The translations under genes and the position numbers were made by a program. The notes beneath the pieces were generated by a model. It ran no database searches and was not told the DNA's origin. It worked only from the letters and a program-made list of their open reading frames with translations. Positions 43,746-53,392 of a stretch of DNA of 64,000 bases are shown here, piece after piece. Every line of letters starts with the position of its first letter. Position 1 is the first letter of the stretch. The DNA comes from Corynebacterium pacaense (GTDB taxonomy: Bacteria > Actinomycetota > Actinomycetes > Mycobacteriales > Mycobacteriaceae), in contig NZ_LT821239.1 of the NCBI RefSeq assembly GCF_900169525.1, positions 62,001-126,000 on the forward strand. The letters are read 5' to 3'.

Positions 43746-44702
43746 ATGGCACGGATCTACGGAAATCTCACAGAGCTCGTCGGACGAACCCCACTGCTCG
43801 ACATCACCGATGCCATTCCGGGGGCGAAGGCCCGCGTACTGGCGAAACTGGAATACTTCAATCCCGCATCCTCTGTGAAGGACCGCACGGCGCTGTCCAT
43901 CGTGCAGGCCGCGGTCGCGGATGGCAGGTTAAAGCCCGGTGGGACAATCGTCGAGGCATCGAGTGGAAACACGGGGATCGCCCTGGCGTGGATCGGCGCG
44001 GCACTGGGGTACAGGGTGATCATCACACTGCCTGATGACGTCTCGCTGGAACGCCGCGGACTGCTTGAGGCACTTGGCGCGGAGGTCGTGCTCACCCCCG
44101 GTGTCAACGCCATGGCCGGGGCAAACCAGCGCGCGAGCCAGATCGTTGAGGACAATCCCGGCGCGTTCCTGTCGGGACAGGGCGGCAACCCCGCGAACAC
44201 CAGGATTCACCGCGACACCACCGGGCCGGAAGTCTGGGAGGACACCGACGGCGAGGTGGACTTCCTCGTGGCCACGGCGGGTACGGGTGGCACGATCACC
44301 GGCTCCGGCTCCTATCTGAAGGAGCGCAACCCCGACATCACGGTCGTCGGCGTCGAACCCGCTGAGGCTCCCGTGCTGAGTGGCGGGAAGTTCCAGCCAC
44401 ACCTCATCCAGGGGATCATCGGCGGTGACGGATTGCCCCCGATCCTGGATATCACGCTAATCGACGAAATTATCGGTGCCCCCGGTGCCGAAGCCTTCCG
44501 TATCGCCCGCGAGATCGCCAGGAAGAAGGGCCTCATCGTGGGCATCTCCTCCGGTGCCGCGATCTGGGTGGCGGAGAAGCTCGCCACACGGCCCGGGAAT
44601 GAAGGGAAGACCATTGTCGCGGTGCTTCCCGACGGCGGCGAACGCTACCTGTCCACCGGGCTTTACACCGGAGAGATTCCCACTCCCGGCCAGCGCGTAT
44701 AG
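43746..44702 (+). CDS. cysK: Cysteine synthase family protein (O-acetylserine sulfhydrylase type)
   Basis: 318 residues, fold type II PLP enzyme. It makes cysteine from O-acetylserine and sulfide. The PLP lysine is in NPASSVKDRTAL (about residue 46), the phosphate loop GTGGTITG is near 181-188, and the asparagine loop is in EASSGNTGIALAW (about 73-85). LITLPDDVSLERRGLLEALGAEV corresponds to the family's substrate cap. It is in monocistronic position with AGAAAGGGA upstream. No serine acetyltransferase gene is adjacent, and it may be a second cysteine synthase of the genome, so the symbol is provisional; CysM or a paralogue is possible. No McbR-type site is visible before it. Confidence 0.85.
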   Translation: MARIYGNLTELVGRTPLLDITDAIPGAKARVLAKLEYFNPASSVKDRTALSIVQAAVADGRLKPGGTIVEASSGNTGIALAWIGAALGYRVIITLPDDVSLERRGLLEALGAEVVLTPGVNAMAGANQRASQIVEDNPGAFLSGQGGNPANTRIHRDTTGPEVWEDTDGEVDFLVATAGTGGTITGSGSYLKERNPDITVVGVEPAEAPVLSGGKFQPHLIQGIIGGDGLPPILDITLIDEIIGAPGAEAFRIAREIARKKGLIVGISSGAAIWVAEKLATRPGNEGKTIVAVLPDGGERYLSTGLYTGEIPTPGQRV

Positions 44703-44750
44703 GCGGTGCCGGAAAACACCACACCCCGCTTCCGCTGTTGGAGGCCGGGT

Positions 44751-44766
44751 GGGGGCGTCGACAAGC
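44751..44766 (-). repeat. 16-bp interspersed repeat, copy B
   Basis: GGGGGCGTCGACAAGC on the plus strand, 7 bp beyond the glf stop codon; one base differs from copies A and C. Confidence 0.8.
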
Positions 44767-44772
44767 GGGTGT

Positions 44773-46059
<1,287 letters not shown>

Positions 46060-46205
46060 TCACAGCATATTCACGGACCACATTCATTTAAATGTCTAAC
46101 GCAGGAAACTTCCGCAACAAAGGTACCATTAACCCCAAACGTGCACTATGATTTGCAATTGTTTTAAATTGTCTCAGCCGCACCATGATCATCAGGGAGA
46201 AAAAC

Positions 46206-48269
46206 GTGCAGCAACGACGCCGCATCACCGCCGTCCGGCACAAGCCGACACTGGCGGTCATTCTTTCCGTCGCCCTCGTCGCCTCAGGCCTGGTCGCCGG
46301 AAATCAGATCACACGTACGCAATCGGAGGGTATCGGTCCCGTATCGGTGCTCAATCAATCCGAATCATTCGGATCGGGCACCAACGTGATCGTTGACGAC
46401 CCGGCCATCAGGGCCCAGGGCGAGGGGGACGGGCCCAGGACCGTAAAGGAATTCCAGCGCAACGACCCCTTCTCCATGTTCGCCCTGACTTGGCAGGGCG
46501 ATAAGGATGTCACCGCCTTCGTCCGCGCCGAGCAGGCGGATGGAAGCTGGTCCCAGTGGTACGACATGGATCCGCAGACCCCGGACGAGAACAGGGCCGG
46601 CAATACCAACGGCACCGAACTCATCTTCCTCGGCCAGACCAATAAAATTCAGGTCTCCACACACAACGTCGAGCTTTTCGACGGCATCGCCGCGGACGAA
46701 GCGGGGCAGGAAATCCCACAGACAGGGGCGGAGGTTGGTCCGGAGGCTACCTCCGGTGAGGCTGCTGCGGATACCGTTGCTCCGGCACAGGGCGCCGACG
46801 GCACCGGCGTGACCGGTGGCCTGGCACCGCTGCCCACCAACTACGGTGACATTCAACCGGTTGCCGAAGCGAGCGACGGACTGGATGCCGTCTTCATCGA
46901 CGGCAACGCCGATGCGGGAGTCGGCGGAGTGGATCTCATGGCGGACACCGACGGCATGCCCAAGGTGGTGTCGCGCGCGTCCTGGGGCGCCAATGAAGCT
47001 CTCCGTTGCAGCACCCCCACCATCGATGACCGCGTCTCGGCCATCACGATTCACCACACCGCGGGAAGCAACGACTACACACCTGCCGAAAGCGCCGCCC
47101 AGGTGCGGGGAATCTACACCTACCACGCCAAGAATCTCGGCTGGTGCGATGTGGGATACCAGTCCCTGGTTGATAAGTACGGAACGATCTACGAAGGCCG
47201 ATACGGCGGAATGACCAAGGCGGTGCAGGGCGCACACGCAGGTGGTTTCAACCAGAACACCTGGGCAATCTCAATGATGGGCAACTACTCCGCCGTTGCC
47301 CCGTCGGATGCCACCATCAACGCGGTCGGCGAGTTGGCCGGCTGGCGCGCGAAGGTTGCGGGCTTCGATCCCAGGGGCACCGACACCCACTACTCGGAGG
47401 GGACCTCCTACTCGAAGTTCCCCAGGGGCGCCGAGGTCCAGCTGCCGAATATCTTCGCGCACCGTGACGTCGGCCTGACCGAATGCCCCGGCAATACCGG
47501 TTACGCCCAGATGGACCGCATCCGCACCATCGCTGCGGCGAAGTATGCTTCACTGCAGTCGGGTAACCCGGGTGGGACCGGCAACCCGGGTGGGACCGGT
47601 AACCCGGGTGGGACCGGTGGAACCACGACGCCCGCCCCACAGCCGGAGGCTCCCTCCAGCGAAGACCCAGCTGATTCAACGAAGGTTCTGGCCAGCCTTC
47701 TCACCGGAGGATCCTCGGGAGGCTCCCAGCTTCTCAACGGCGCAAACAACGAGCAGATCCTCTCGGGAATCGGTTCAATCGCGGCCATCGCGATCGCCGC
47801 CGCTCTGAGCCAGGGCAGTATCGGAGGTTCCCTTGGAAACATCAACGGCGTTCCGATCCTGGAGAATCTGAAGCTCAAGGACATTGTCCCGGTTGTAAAC
47901 ACCGTGATCAACCTCAGCGGGGATAACAAGTATTCCCGCGCATGGAACGATCTGAACAGGGTTCTCGGGCCCGTTCTGGGCACTGCCACTGGAGGCGAAA
48001 CCACTGTCGGCTACACCAGCGAAAAGAACTCCGAGGTTTCCTACGTTCCCTTCGAAAACGGCATCATCGTCTCCTCACCTGAGGCGGGAACGCATGGGCT
48101 CTGGGGCGCAATCGGTGACGCCTGGACCCAACAGGGAGCAGATCTCGGCCCCCTGGGACTCCCGCTCAACTCCGAATACCAGGCAGGCGACCGGATCAGG
48201 GTCGATTTCCAGGGTGGTGCCATTACATACAACCCTGCAAGCGGCGAAACGAATATCGAGTTGAACTAG
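46206..48269 (+). CDS. Secreted PGRP-type N-acetylmuramoyl-L-alanine amidase with LGFP-like tail
   Basis: 687 residues. The GTG at 46206 has AGGGAG seven bases upstream, which favours it over the ATG at 46185. A signal peptide spans about residues 14-35. Residues about 35-225 form a beta-rich domain with Asp/Glu. The PGRP amidase domain follows: MPKVVSRASWGANEALRC (about 258), the Zn-ligand His pair in ITIHHTAGSNDYTP, and the later His in IFAHRDVGLTECPGNTGY. A linker of three GNPGGT repeats (47562-47615) leads to a Ser/Gly region, a hydrophobic segment (AAIAIAAAL) and a C-terminal LGFP-like unit (LGPLGLPLNSEYQAGDRIRVDF). Corresponds to Rv3811. It cleaves peptidoglycan stem peptides, probably while bound to arabinogalactan. 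Confidence 0.92.
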   Translation: MQQRRRITAVRHKPTLAVILSVALVASGLVAGNQITRTQSEGIGPVSVLNQSESFGSGTNVIVDDPAIRAQGEGDGPRTVKEFQRNDPFSMFALTWQGDKDVTAFVRAEQADGSWSQWYDMDPQTPDENRAGNTNGTELIFLGQTNKIQVSTHNVELFDGIAADEAGQEIPQTGAEVGPEATSGEAAADTVAPAQGADGTGVTGGLAPLPTNYGDIQPVAEASDGLDAVFIDGNADAGVGGVDLMADTDGMPKVVSRASWGANEALRCSTPTIDDRVSAITIHHTAGSNDYTPAESAAQVRGIYTYHAKNLGWCDVGYQSLVDKYGTIYEGRYGGMTKAVQGAHAGGFNQNTWAISMMGNYSAVAPSDATINAVGELAGWRAKVAGFDPRGTDTHYSEGTSYSKFPRGAEVQLPNIFAHRDVGLTECPGNTGYAQMDRIRTIAAAKYASLQSGNPGGTGNPGGTGNPGGTGGTTTPAPQPEAPSSEDPADSTKVLASLLTGGSSGGSQLLNGANNEQILSGIGSIAAIAIAAALSQGSIGGSLGNINGVPILENLKLKDIVPVVNTVINLSGDNKYSRAWNDLNRVLGPVLGTATGGETTVGYTSEKNSEVSYVPFENGIIVSSPEAGTHGLWGAIGDAWTQQGADLGPLGLPLNSEYQAGDRIRVDFQGGAITYNPASGETNIELN
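47562..47615 (+). repeat. Three 18-bp tandem repeats encoding Gly-Asn-Pro-Gly-Gly-Thr
   Basis: The unit GGTAACCCGGGTGGGACC occurs three times in a row, with one silent change in the second copy, inside the amidase gene. The near-identity of the DNA shows a recent expansion, able to change linker length in frame. Confidence 0.93.
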
Positions 48270-48294
48270 CCTTCACGACGATTCCCCGGAATCT

Positions 48295-48328
48295 GAGCCC
48301 CGCCGACTTCCCTGAGTCGGCGGGGCTC
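48295..48328. terminator. Strong intrinsic terminator after the amidase gene
   Basis: GAGCCCCGCCGACT, six-base loop, AGTCGGCGGGGCTC: a perfect 14-bp stem 25 bp after the amidase stop, followed by AATTCT on the plus strand. The response regulator gene ends 39 bp further on the other strand, so it may serve both transcripts. Confidence 0.85.
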
Positions 48329-48366
48329 AATTCTGTTGACGCCCGTTGAGCCGTGTTCAGGCCGTT

Positions 48367-49020
48367 TCAGGCCACTCCGTTTTCGTAGGCGAACACCACA
48401 GCCTGAGCCCGATCGCGGAGCTGGAGCTTCTGCAGTACCCGACCCACATGAGTCTTCACGGTCTCCTCCGCCACGAAAAGCTTGTCCGCGATCTCGGCAT
48501 TGGAACGGCCGGTAGCGATCTGCTCCAGCACCTCACGCTCCCGTGGAGTCAGGGTGGTCAGAATTCTGGGTTCATGACGGGGACGGGACCGACGGGCGAC
48601 CGCATCAGCAATGAGCCTGCGCGTGATCGTCGGCGCGAGCAGTGCCTCCCCTGCCGCCACCACATGAACCGCCCGAATCAGTTCATTCGCGGGAGCGTCC
48701 TTCAACATGAACCCCGAACAGCCCAGGCGCAGTGCCTCATAGACATAATCATCAAGATCAAAGGTTGTGAGCATCACGATCTTCGGAAGCGGATCATGGC
48801 CACGGGTGAGTATCTGCTCGGCCGCCTCGAGTCCGTTCATGTTGGGCATCCGCACATCCATGAAGACGATATCGGGCCGGAGGCCCTCAACCGCCTTGAC
48901 CGCCTGCTCACCGTCTGCCGCGTCACCGACGACGGTGATGCCATCCTGGGCGTCGAGAAGCGCTGCGAAACCCTGACGGACCATGGCCTGATCATCTGCG
49001 ATGAGCACTGAGACAGTCAT
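48367..49020 (-). CDS. NarL/LuxR-family response regulator
   Basis: 217 residues from ATG 49020; GTG 49026 is in frame. The receiver domain (about 1-120) has the acidic pair in IADDQ (9-10), phospho-acceptor Asp55 in VFMDVRMP, Thr in VMLTTFDLDDYVYEAL and Lys in GFMLKDAP. The C-terminal HTH (about 150-217) is LTPREREVLEQIATGRSNAEIADKLFVAEETVKTHVGRVLQKL. It is the last gene of the minus-strand trio with the alpha/beta hydrolase (9-bp gap) and the phospholipase. It is probably the partner of the histidine kinase at 50511, although the two genes are not adjacent. Confidence 0.92.
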   Translation of the reverse strand: MTVSVLIADDQAMVRQGFAALLDAQDGITVVGDAADGEQAVKAVEGLRPDIVFMDVRMPNMNGLEAAEQILTRGHDPLPKIVMLTTFDLDDYVYEALRLGCSGFMLKDAPANELIRAVHVVAAGEALLAPTITRRLIADAVARRSRPRHEPRILTTLTPREREVLEQIATGRSNAEIADKLFVAEETVKTHVGRVLQKLQLRDRAQAVVFAYENGVA

Positions 49021-49029
49021 GTCCACAGT

Positions 49030-49845
49030 CTAATGCACCTCTTCAGCTGCGGGTATGCAGCCAATGGGAGGAAGCGCGGGCAGGTAGCTGTGGCCGGTTC
49101 CTCGTCGTTGCAGATGGGATCTGGGGATCGCGCGCAGCGTGCTGATGAGTTCGGGATCGCCGATCAAGTCAGGTCCAAGTTTGGCGATGGGGTCATCATC
49201 ATTGACTACGGAAAGCGTGCAGGTTTCGGCTGCTCGAGCAGGTGTGTGCCGTGGTGCCTGATTGGATGCGGACGTGGTCGCGCCGCCGGGAAGGCCCTGC
49301 CAAATCCGGACTGCGATGAAGCTGTCCAGCCCGGGATCCCGCAGCACTACCTCTCCGGCGTAGGCACCAAGACTCTGACCCTGCACGATAACCTTGGGAC
49401 GAAGATTCTCCGGCATTCGATCGAGTCGCATCTTCAGTTCAGTCAGGAGTGCACGTACCGAATTTATGGCGCGATCCCTGTGAAGCAGATAGACCACAGC
49501 TGAAGGAGCGGCCGAATAGCGCATGGACACGGTCGAAATATCTCCTTCGGCCCAGGATTCCAGGGCTTCAATCTGCATGTCATCAACCCATCCGGATCCG
49601 GTGGGAATCGCGACCGCAAGTACCCGCCGGCTGAAACCGCCCGCGGACTCCAGATCATCCACCGTGGTCCGCGCCGCATCCTCGTCGCTCAGCTCGCGGT
49701 GATCACCATATACACGCACTCCTCCGACCGCTGAGCCTTCGGTCAACACCATCCTCGGGGAGGACGACAGCGGACCGGAGTCGAAAACCCACCACAGAAT
49801 CGGCCACATCAGAAGAACGAGCAAAACCAAAGACAGCTGCCTCAT
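49030..49845 (-). CDS. Alpha/beta hydrolase, Abhydrolase_9 C-terminal domain type
   Basis: 271 residues from ATG 49845, which overlaps the phospholipase stop by 4 bp (ATGA); longer starts at 49851 and 49857 exist. A single N-terminal helix (LSLVLLVLLMWPILWWVF) anchors or exports it. The rest matches the C-terminal half of the actinobacterial Abhydrolase_9 family: RVYGDHRE-, RRVLAVAIPTGSGWVDDMQIEALESW, VSMRYSAAPSAVVYLLHRDRAINSVRALL and the nucleophile elbow VIVQGQSLGAYAGE (Ser near residue 160). The usual N-terminal polytopic domain is missing, so this is a short form. It is likely an esterase or lipase acting outside the membrane. Confidence 0.8.
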   Translation of the reverse strand: MRQLSLVLLVLLMWPILWWVFDSGPLSSSPRMVLTEGSAVGGVRVYGDHRELSDEDAARTTVDDLESAGGFSRRVLAVAIPTGSGWVDDMQIEALESWAEGDISTVSMRYSAAPSAVVYLLHRDRAINSVRALLTELKMRLDRMPENLRPKVIVQGQSLGAYAGEVVLRDPGLDSFIAVRIWQGLPGGATTSASNQAPRHTPARAAETCTLSVVNDDDPIAKLGPDLIGDPELISTLRAIPRSHLQRRGTGHSYLPALPPIGCIPAAEEVH

Positions 49846-50345
49846 GACCATGGCCATGACTCCTCCACGGGCACTCCGCCGCGCTGCCGAATGGTGTTGG
49901 CTCCAACTGCCAACACCACCACACCAGCCATGACCCGGCAGCCCGCCCCCTCCCCGGCACAGGACTCGAACAGCCGGCCGAAAAATTGACGGTCAATTGA
50001 CCGTCTTGCTCCTGCCGGCACACTTGATCCCTCCTCGGCAGTGGAACGGAGAAGGTCATAGCCAAGATCGTGGGTCCTGCAGGCGGGTTCGAACACCTCC
50101 GGGAGCGGGACGGGTGAAGAGCATGACCCATGCGGGTTTGTTGCGAAACCGGCTTCCTCTCCGAGCGCGTAACCCAGGATCGAAGAGGATGCGTCGTCGA
50201 GTCGGCCCGTTTCCGTAAGTTGCCTGATGGCCACCGCCGCACCGTTCTGGCTGCCGTTGACAGACATAGTCGCTGCAGCCTGCCCATGAGCGATGCTGCA
50301 AATGACGATAAGAACAGACAGTTTCACAACCCAGTTTGCTTTCAT
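49842..50345 (-). CDS. Secreted prokaryotic phospholipase A2-like protein
   Basis: 167 residues with a signal peptide (about 6-25, cleavage near GQAAA). The key motif is EPACRTHDLGYDLLR (residues 87-101), the C-x-x-H-D-x-x-Y active site of bacterial and fungal PLA2s, giving catalytic His92-Asp93. A second Cys (75) and two more (129, 136) can form the two disulfides expected for secreted forms, and RRSIDRQFFGRLFESC supplies the later helix with Asp. The N-terminal region before residue 55 and a hydrophobic patch (GVVVLAVGANTI) are additional. It would release fatty acids from sn-2 of phospholipids, if active. First gene of a three-gene operon with the hydrolase and response regulator. Confidence 0.82.
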   Translation of the reverse strand: MKANWVVKLSVLIVICSIAHGQAAATMSVNGSQNGAAVAIRQLTETGRLDDASSSILGYALGEEAGFATNPHGSCSSPVPLPEVFEPACRTHDLGYDLLRSTAEEGSSVPAGARRSIDRQFFGRLFESCAGEGAGCRVMAGVVVLAVGANTIRQRGGVPVEESWPWS

Positions 50346-50413
50346 GCACCGAACACTACGAACGGTATGTACCGGAGCAGATCCCCCTGCAGAGCGGTTT
50401 CCTCATCCCTCCC

Positions 50414-50440
50414 GAGGGGTATCACAGTGAGGGGTAGCAC
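50414..50440. promoter_or_regulatory. Direct repeats in the phospholipase/kinase divergent promoter
   Basis: GAGGGGTATCAC (50414-50425) and GAGGGGTAGCAC (50429-50440) match in 11 of 12 positions with a 15-bp period. They lie in the 165-bp gap between the divergent phospholipase and histidine kinase genes, a natural place for binding by the local response regulator. No experimental site is known to me. Confidence 0.5.
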
Positions 50441-50510
50441 CATAGAGGTAGGTGAAAGTAGCTCCTGAGAGGGACGACTTCCGGCAACCAAGTTCCCTAT
50501 CGTTCTAGTT

Positions 50511-51713
50511 ATGAAATCCCCTGCGCCCCGGAAAAGCTCCACTCGCACCTGGATTGCACAACACCGAGTGTGGATCTTTATCGTGCCGGTCTCGCTGATC
50601 CTCTTCACTATCACCTGGCCGACTTTCTCTGCGACCCATGACGCACCTGTCTACTTGTGGCCGATTCTCGCAGCGATCGGCACGGCCCCACTGCTCCTGT
50701 GCCCACTCCACCCGTTCTGGGCCTGGGCCGGCGTTTCACTAGCTTGTCTCGTCGTAGCACCACTACATGCAAACCCCGATTTTCACCTCGCCTGGCCGGT
50801 GACCTTCCATCTGGCTCTCGGAATCTCATTCATCTGGGCTGGAATGACGGTGCGATCAAAGGAGCTTCCGTGGGTTTTCGTAGGGACCACTGCCTTGATG
50901 CTGGTCAATCCCACCTGGGATTCACGCTTTGGATGGGCGATCGGTGTACTGACAATCTGCGCATTCATTCTGCTGCTTCGACGACTCACCTCCTCACGCC
51001 GTGACCTTGAAACCTCCGCAGTGGAGCTCGCGCTTCAATCCGAGCTGAGGACCCAGGAGGCGAACCGACGGATTGCGGCGGAGGAACGCACCCGGTTGGC
51101 CAGGGATCTCCACGATGTCGTGGCTCATGAAATGTCCATGGTGGTGGTACAGGCGCAATCGGCCCCCTACCGGTTGAAGAATGTCACACCCGCGGTTCAT
51201 GCTGAATTTGACGCCATCGCCGAAACTGCCCGCAAGGCTCTCGATGAGGTGCGCGGCATGCTCGGTGTACTCCGTTCCGATGCGGAGGCCCTGGCAACCA
51301 CGCCGATCGGGGCCAGTCAGATCCTGCCGACCCTTCAGAATGCCAGACGCTCAGGAGTCGATATCGCATGGACCATCAATGGCGATCTGAACAATGTGGA
51401 TGAAGCAACCGGGGTGGTACTCCACCGGGTCCTTCAGGAATCCCTCTCCAACGCGTCACGGCACGCCCCCGGCGGTGCGGTACTGGTCACGGCGGATCTG
51501 GAGGCACGCGACAGCCGGGACAATCCCCTCGCTTACCTGCAGATCACAAACAGCCCTGCCGCCAATGGCGAGTTGCCGACTCCGGAAAGCACCGGTGGCT
51601 CCGGGATTAAGGGCATGGCCACGCGGGTACGGGCGGTTGGAGGTGCGTTCTCGGCGACGCCTGAATCAGATGGCGGTTTTACCGTCACGGCGGAGATACC
51701 CTTGAAACGGTGA
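50511..51713 (+). CDS. NarL-type sensor histidine kinase (HisKA_3)
   Basis: 400 residues. Six membrane helices occupy residues about 20-157, with almost no extracytoplasmic loops, so it probably senses an intramembrane or envelope signal. A cytoplasmic coiled segment leads to the dimerisation domain ERTRLARDLHDVVAHEMSMVVVQAQ with phospho-acceptor His201. The HATPase_c domain has the N-box HRVLQESLSNASRHAPGGAVLV and the G-box GGSGIKGMATRVRAVGGAFSA. It diverges from the phospholipase-hydrolase-regulator operon and is the only kinase gene nearby, so it most likely pairs with the 48367 regulator. The layout resembles LiaS/VraS-type envelope stress kinases. Confidence 0.9.
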   Translation: MKSPAPRKSSTRTWIAQHRVWIFIVPVSLILFTITWPTFSATHDAPVYLWPILAAIGTAPLLLCPLHPFWAWAGVSLACLVVAPLHANPDFHLAWPVTFHLALGISFIWAGMTVRSKELPWVFVGTTALMLVNPTWDSRFGWAIGVLTICAFILLLRRLTSSRRDLETSAVELALQSELRTQEANRRIAAEERTRLARDLHDVVAHEMSMVVVQAQSAPYRLKNVTPAVHAEFDAIAETARKALDEVRGMLGVLRSDAEALATTPIGASQILPTLQNARRSGVDIAWTINGDLNNVDEATGVVLHRVLQESLSNASRHAPGGAVLVTADLEARDSRDNPLAYLQITNSPAANGELPTPESTGGSGIKGMATRVRAVGGAFSATPESDGGFTVTAEIPLKR

Positions 51714-51811
51714 TCGGCCAAGGAACACTCACCCGTTTACATTAGAACATGGGATCGGTTTATGTTGCAGTAATAGCACTGTAAAATAACTAAACTACTC
51801 TCAAATAGCTC

Positions 51812-51840
51812 TTGTGTTCTATTGCCTTAATTGGTAGAAT
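51812..51840 (+). promoter_or_regulatory. Promoter of the DUF222/HNH gene
   Basis: TTGTGT (51812-51817) and TAGAAT (51835-51840) with 17-bp spacing, 28 bp before the start codon, inside an unusually AT-rich stretch (about 51720-51860). Good match to corynebacterial sigma-A promoters. Confidence 0.65.
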
Positions 51841-51867
51841 TATAGCTAACTTGGGAAAGGGGGAACG

Positions 51868-53358
51868 ATGTCAAGCATCGCGGATGACGTCCGGCAGATC
51901 GAAACAGCACTCAACCGCATTATTGATGTCTTCACCCCCAACCCCACCGCAGAGGCCTTCAGGAACAACGTCGAAGCACTTGTGGCACTGGAAAAGGTGG
52001 TCAATCTCAAATCAATCATCGATGCCGGCGTGGCAAAGTCCGCGGAACGCGCCTAGGCAGGTGATCTTGTCGGATCCATCAATTTCATCGACTTCCTGAT
52101 CAAGAGACTCGGGATCTCCCGCTCCGAGGCTTTCCGCCGCGTGCAGCTGGCTGAACAGTATTTCGGGGACACCGAACCTGAGCCCGAGAATCACTCAGAA
52201 CCGGACTCCGGTTTCAACAAAGAAACCGAGGAGCAGCGCCGCCAACGCGAGGCTGCGGAGAGGGCACGTGCCGAGGAACGGCGCCGCCGTCGCGAAGAAG
52301 AGGAGCGCAAGAAGCAGGAGGCACTCAGACGCGCCCGTGCGGAAAAACTCAGCCGCGAGAAACAGGACATTATCAATCAGGAACTCCGGCATCTCAACGG
52401 TGGGACAAGCCCGTCCCGCCCTGACCTGTTCGCCCGGGCCATGCAGCAGGCCGAATCGCGCACCCCAGAGGACCTTCGCCAATGGGTTCGTGCCCAGGTC
52501 CATAAGGCCAATGCATCCACCATCGATCCCTTCGCGGCGATCAAGAAGCGCAAACTGAACATCTCCAAGCAGGACTCCGACGGTGGAGCCTTTGTCAATG
52601 GCTACTTCCCTGCCGAGGTCATCGTGATGCTCTCCGCCGCACTTGCCCCCTCCGGCAGGCCGGGCCATCTTCTGGAGGATCCGACGGTCCAGGACAAGCG
52701 GACCCTACCTCAGCGCAGGGCGGATGCCTTCGCAGAGATACTCCGGAGGTACTCCTCGGATTCGCTGAAAAACCGCGGCGGGATCGGCACCATAGTCGTC
52801 TCCCTCTCCGCCAAGGACATATCCGATCTGGAAAGCACCGGCCCGGGCAACCGTTACCCGACCATGCAGGGTGTTGCACTGACACCATTCGAGATCCTTC
52901 GACTCGGCGCCGCCAAGTTCGACTTCGGTACGGTGCTCGACACCAAATCGGGCAGGCCACTGCACCTCGGGCGAACCTCCCGCTCAGCGTCCCTGGAACA
53001 ACGACTGGCGCTACTGGCCTCGCAACTGGTCTGCTCCGGCGTCGACTGTGATGAACCCCTCGGCAATTGCGATGTCCACCACATCAGATCCTGGTTCGAC
53101 GGTGGGCCCACCGACATCGAGAACCTCACCGGCCTCTGCCGCCGCGACCACGGCAACAACCGGGATCAACGCGATGGATTCCGGAACCAGGGACATTGCG
53201 ACACTGATCCGAAAACCGGGCGAGTCGGATTCAAACCCCCCGACGGAGGGATTGTGTTCAACGAATCCTTCGCCCAACAACAATCCGGTGGTGCGAGGAC
53301 CAGGAATCAATCATGGCCGGATCTCGGAGATGACCCGCCCGAAGGCCACCTGTTCTAG
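51868..53358 (+). pseudogene. DUF222 / HNH endonuclease-domain gene interrupted by an in-frame amber codon
   Basis: The frame opens at ATG 51868 behind AAAGGGGGAA, runs 62 codons, meets TAG at 52054-52056 and continues in the same frame without further stops to 53358. Codons after the TAG read AGDLVGSINFIDFLIKRLGI, the usual DUF222 sequence (GDLVGS-), so the break lies inside the domain. Part 2 has a long charged helix (about 52210-52380, rich in Arg, Glu, Lys) and a C-terminal HNH motif in GNCDVHHIRSWFDGGPTDIENLTGLCRRDHGNNRD. DUF222/HNH (13E12-like) proteins are repeated in actinobacteria with uncertain function. A GTG at 52141 could start a shortened protein. Single-base origin, such as CAG to TAG, is likely. 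Confidence 0.8.
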
Positions 53359-53392
53359 ACCTGCCCCGGACTCGACCGAAACCGTGGCGACC

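Noticed and set aside
47562..47615. CRISPR array
   Set aside because: The direct repeats are contiguous without spacers and lie in frame inside the amidase gene.
52054..52056. Amber codon read as pyrrolysine or by programmed readthrough
   Set aside because: No downstream stem-loop or suppressor gene is visible and corynebacteria are not known to use pyrrolysine; a nonsense mutation is simpler.
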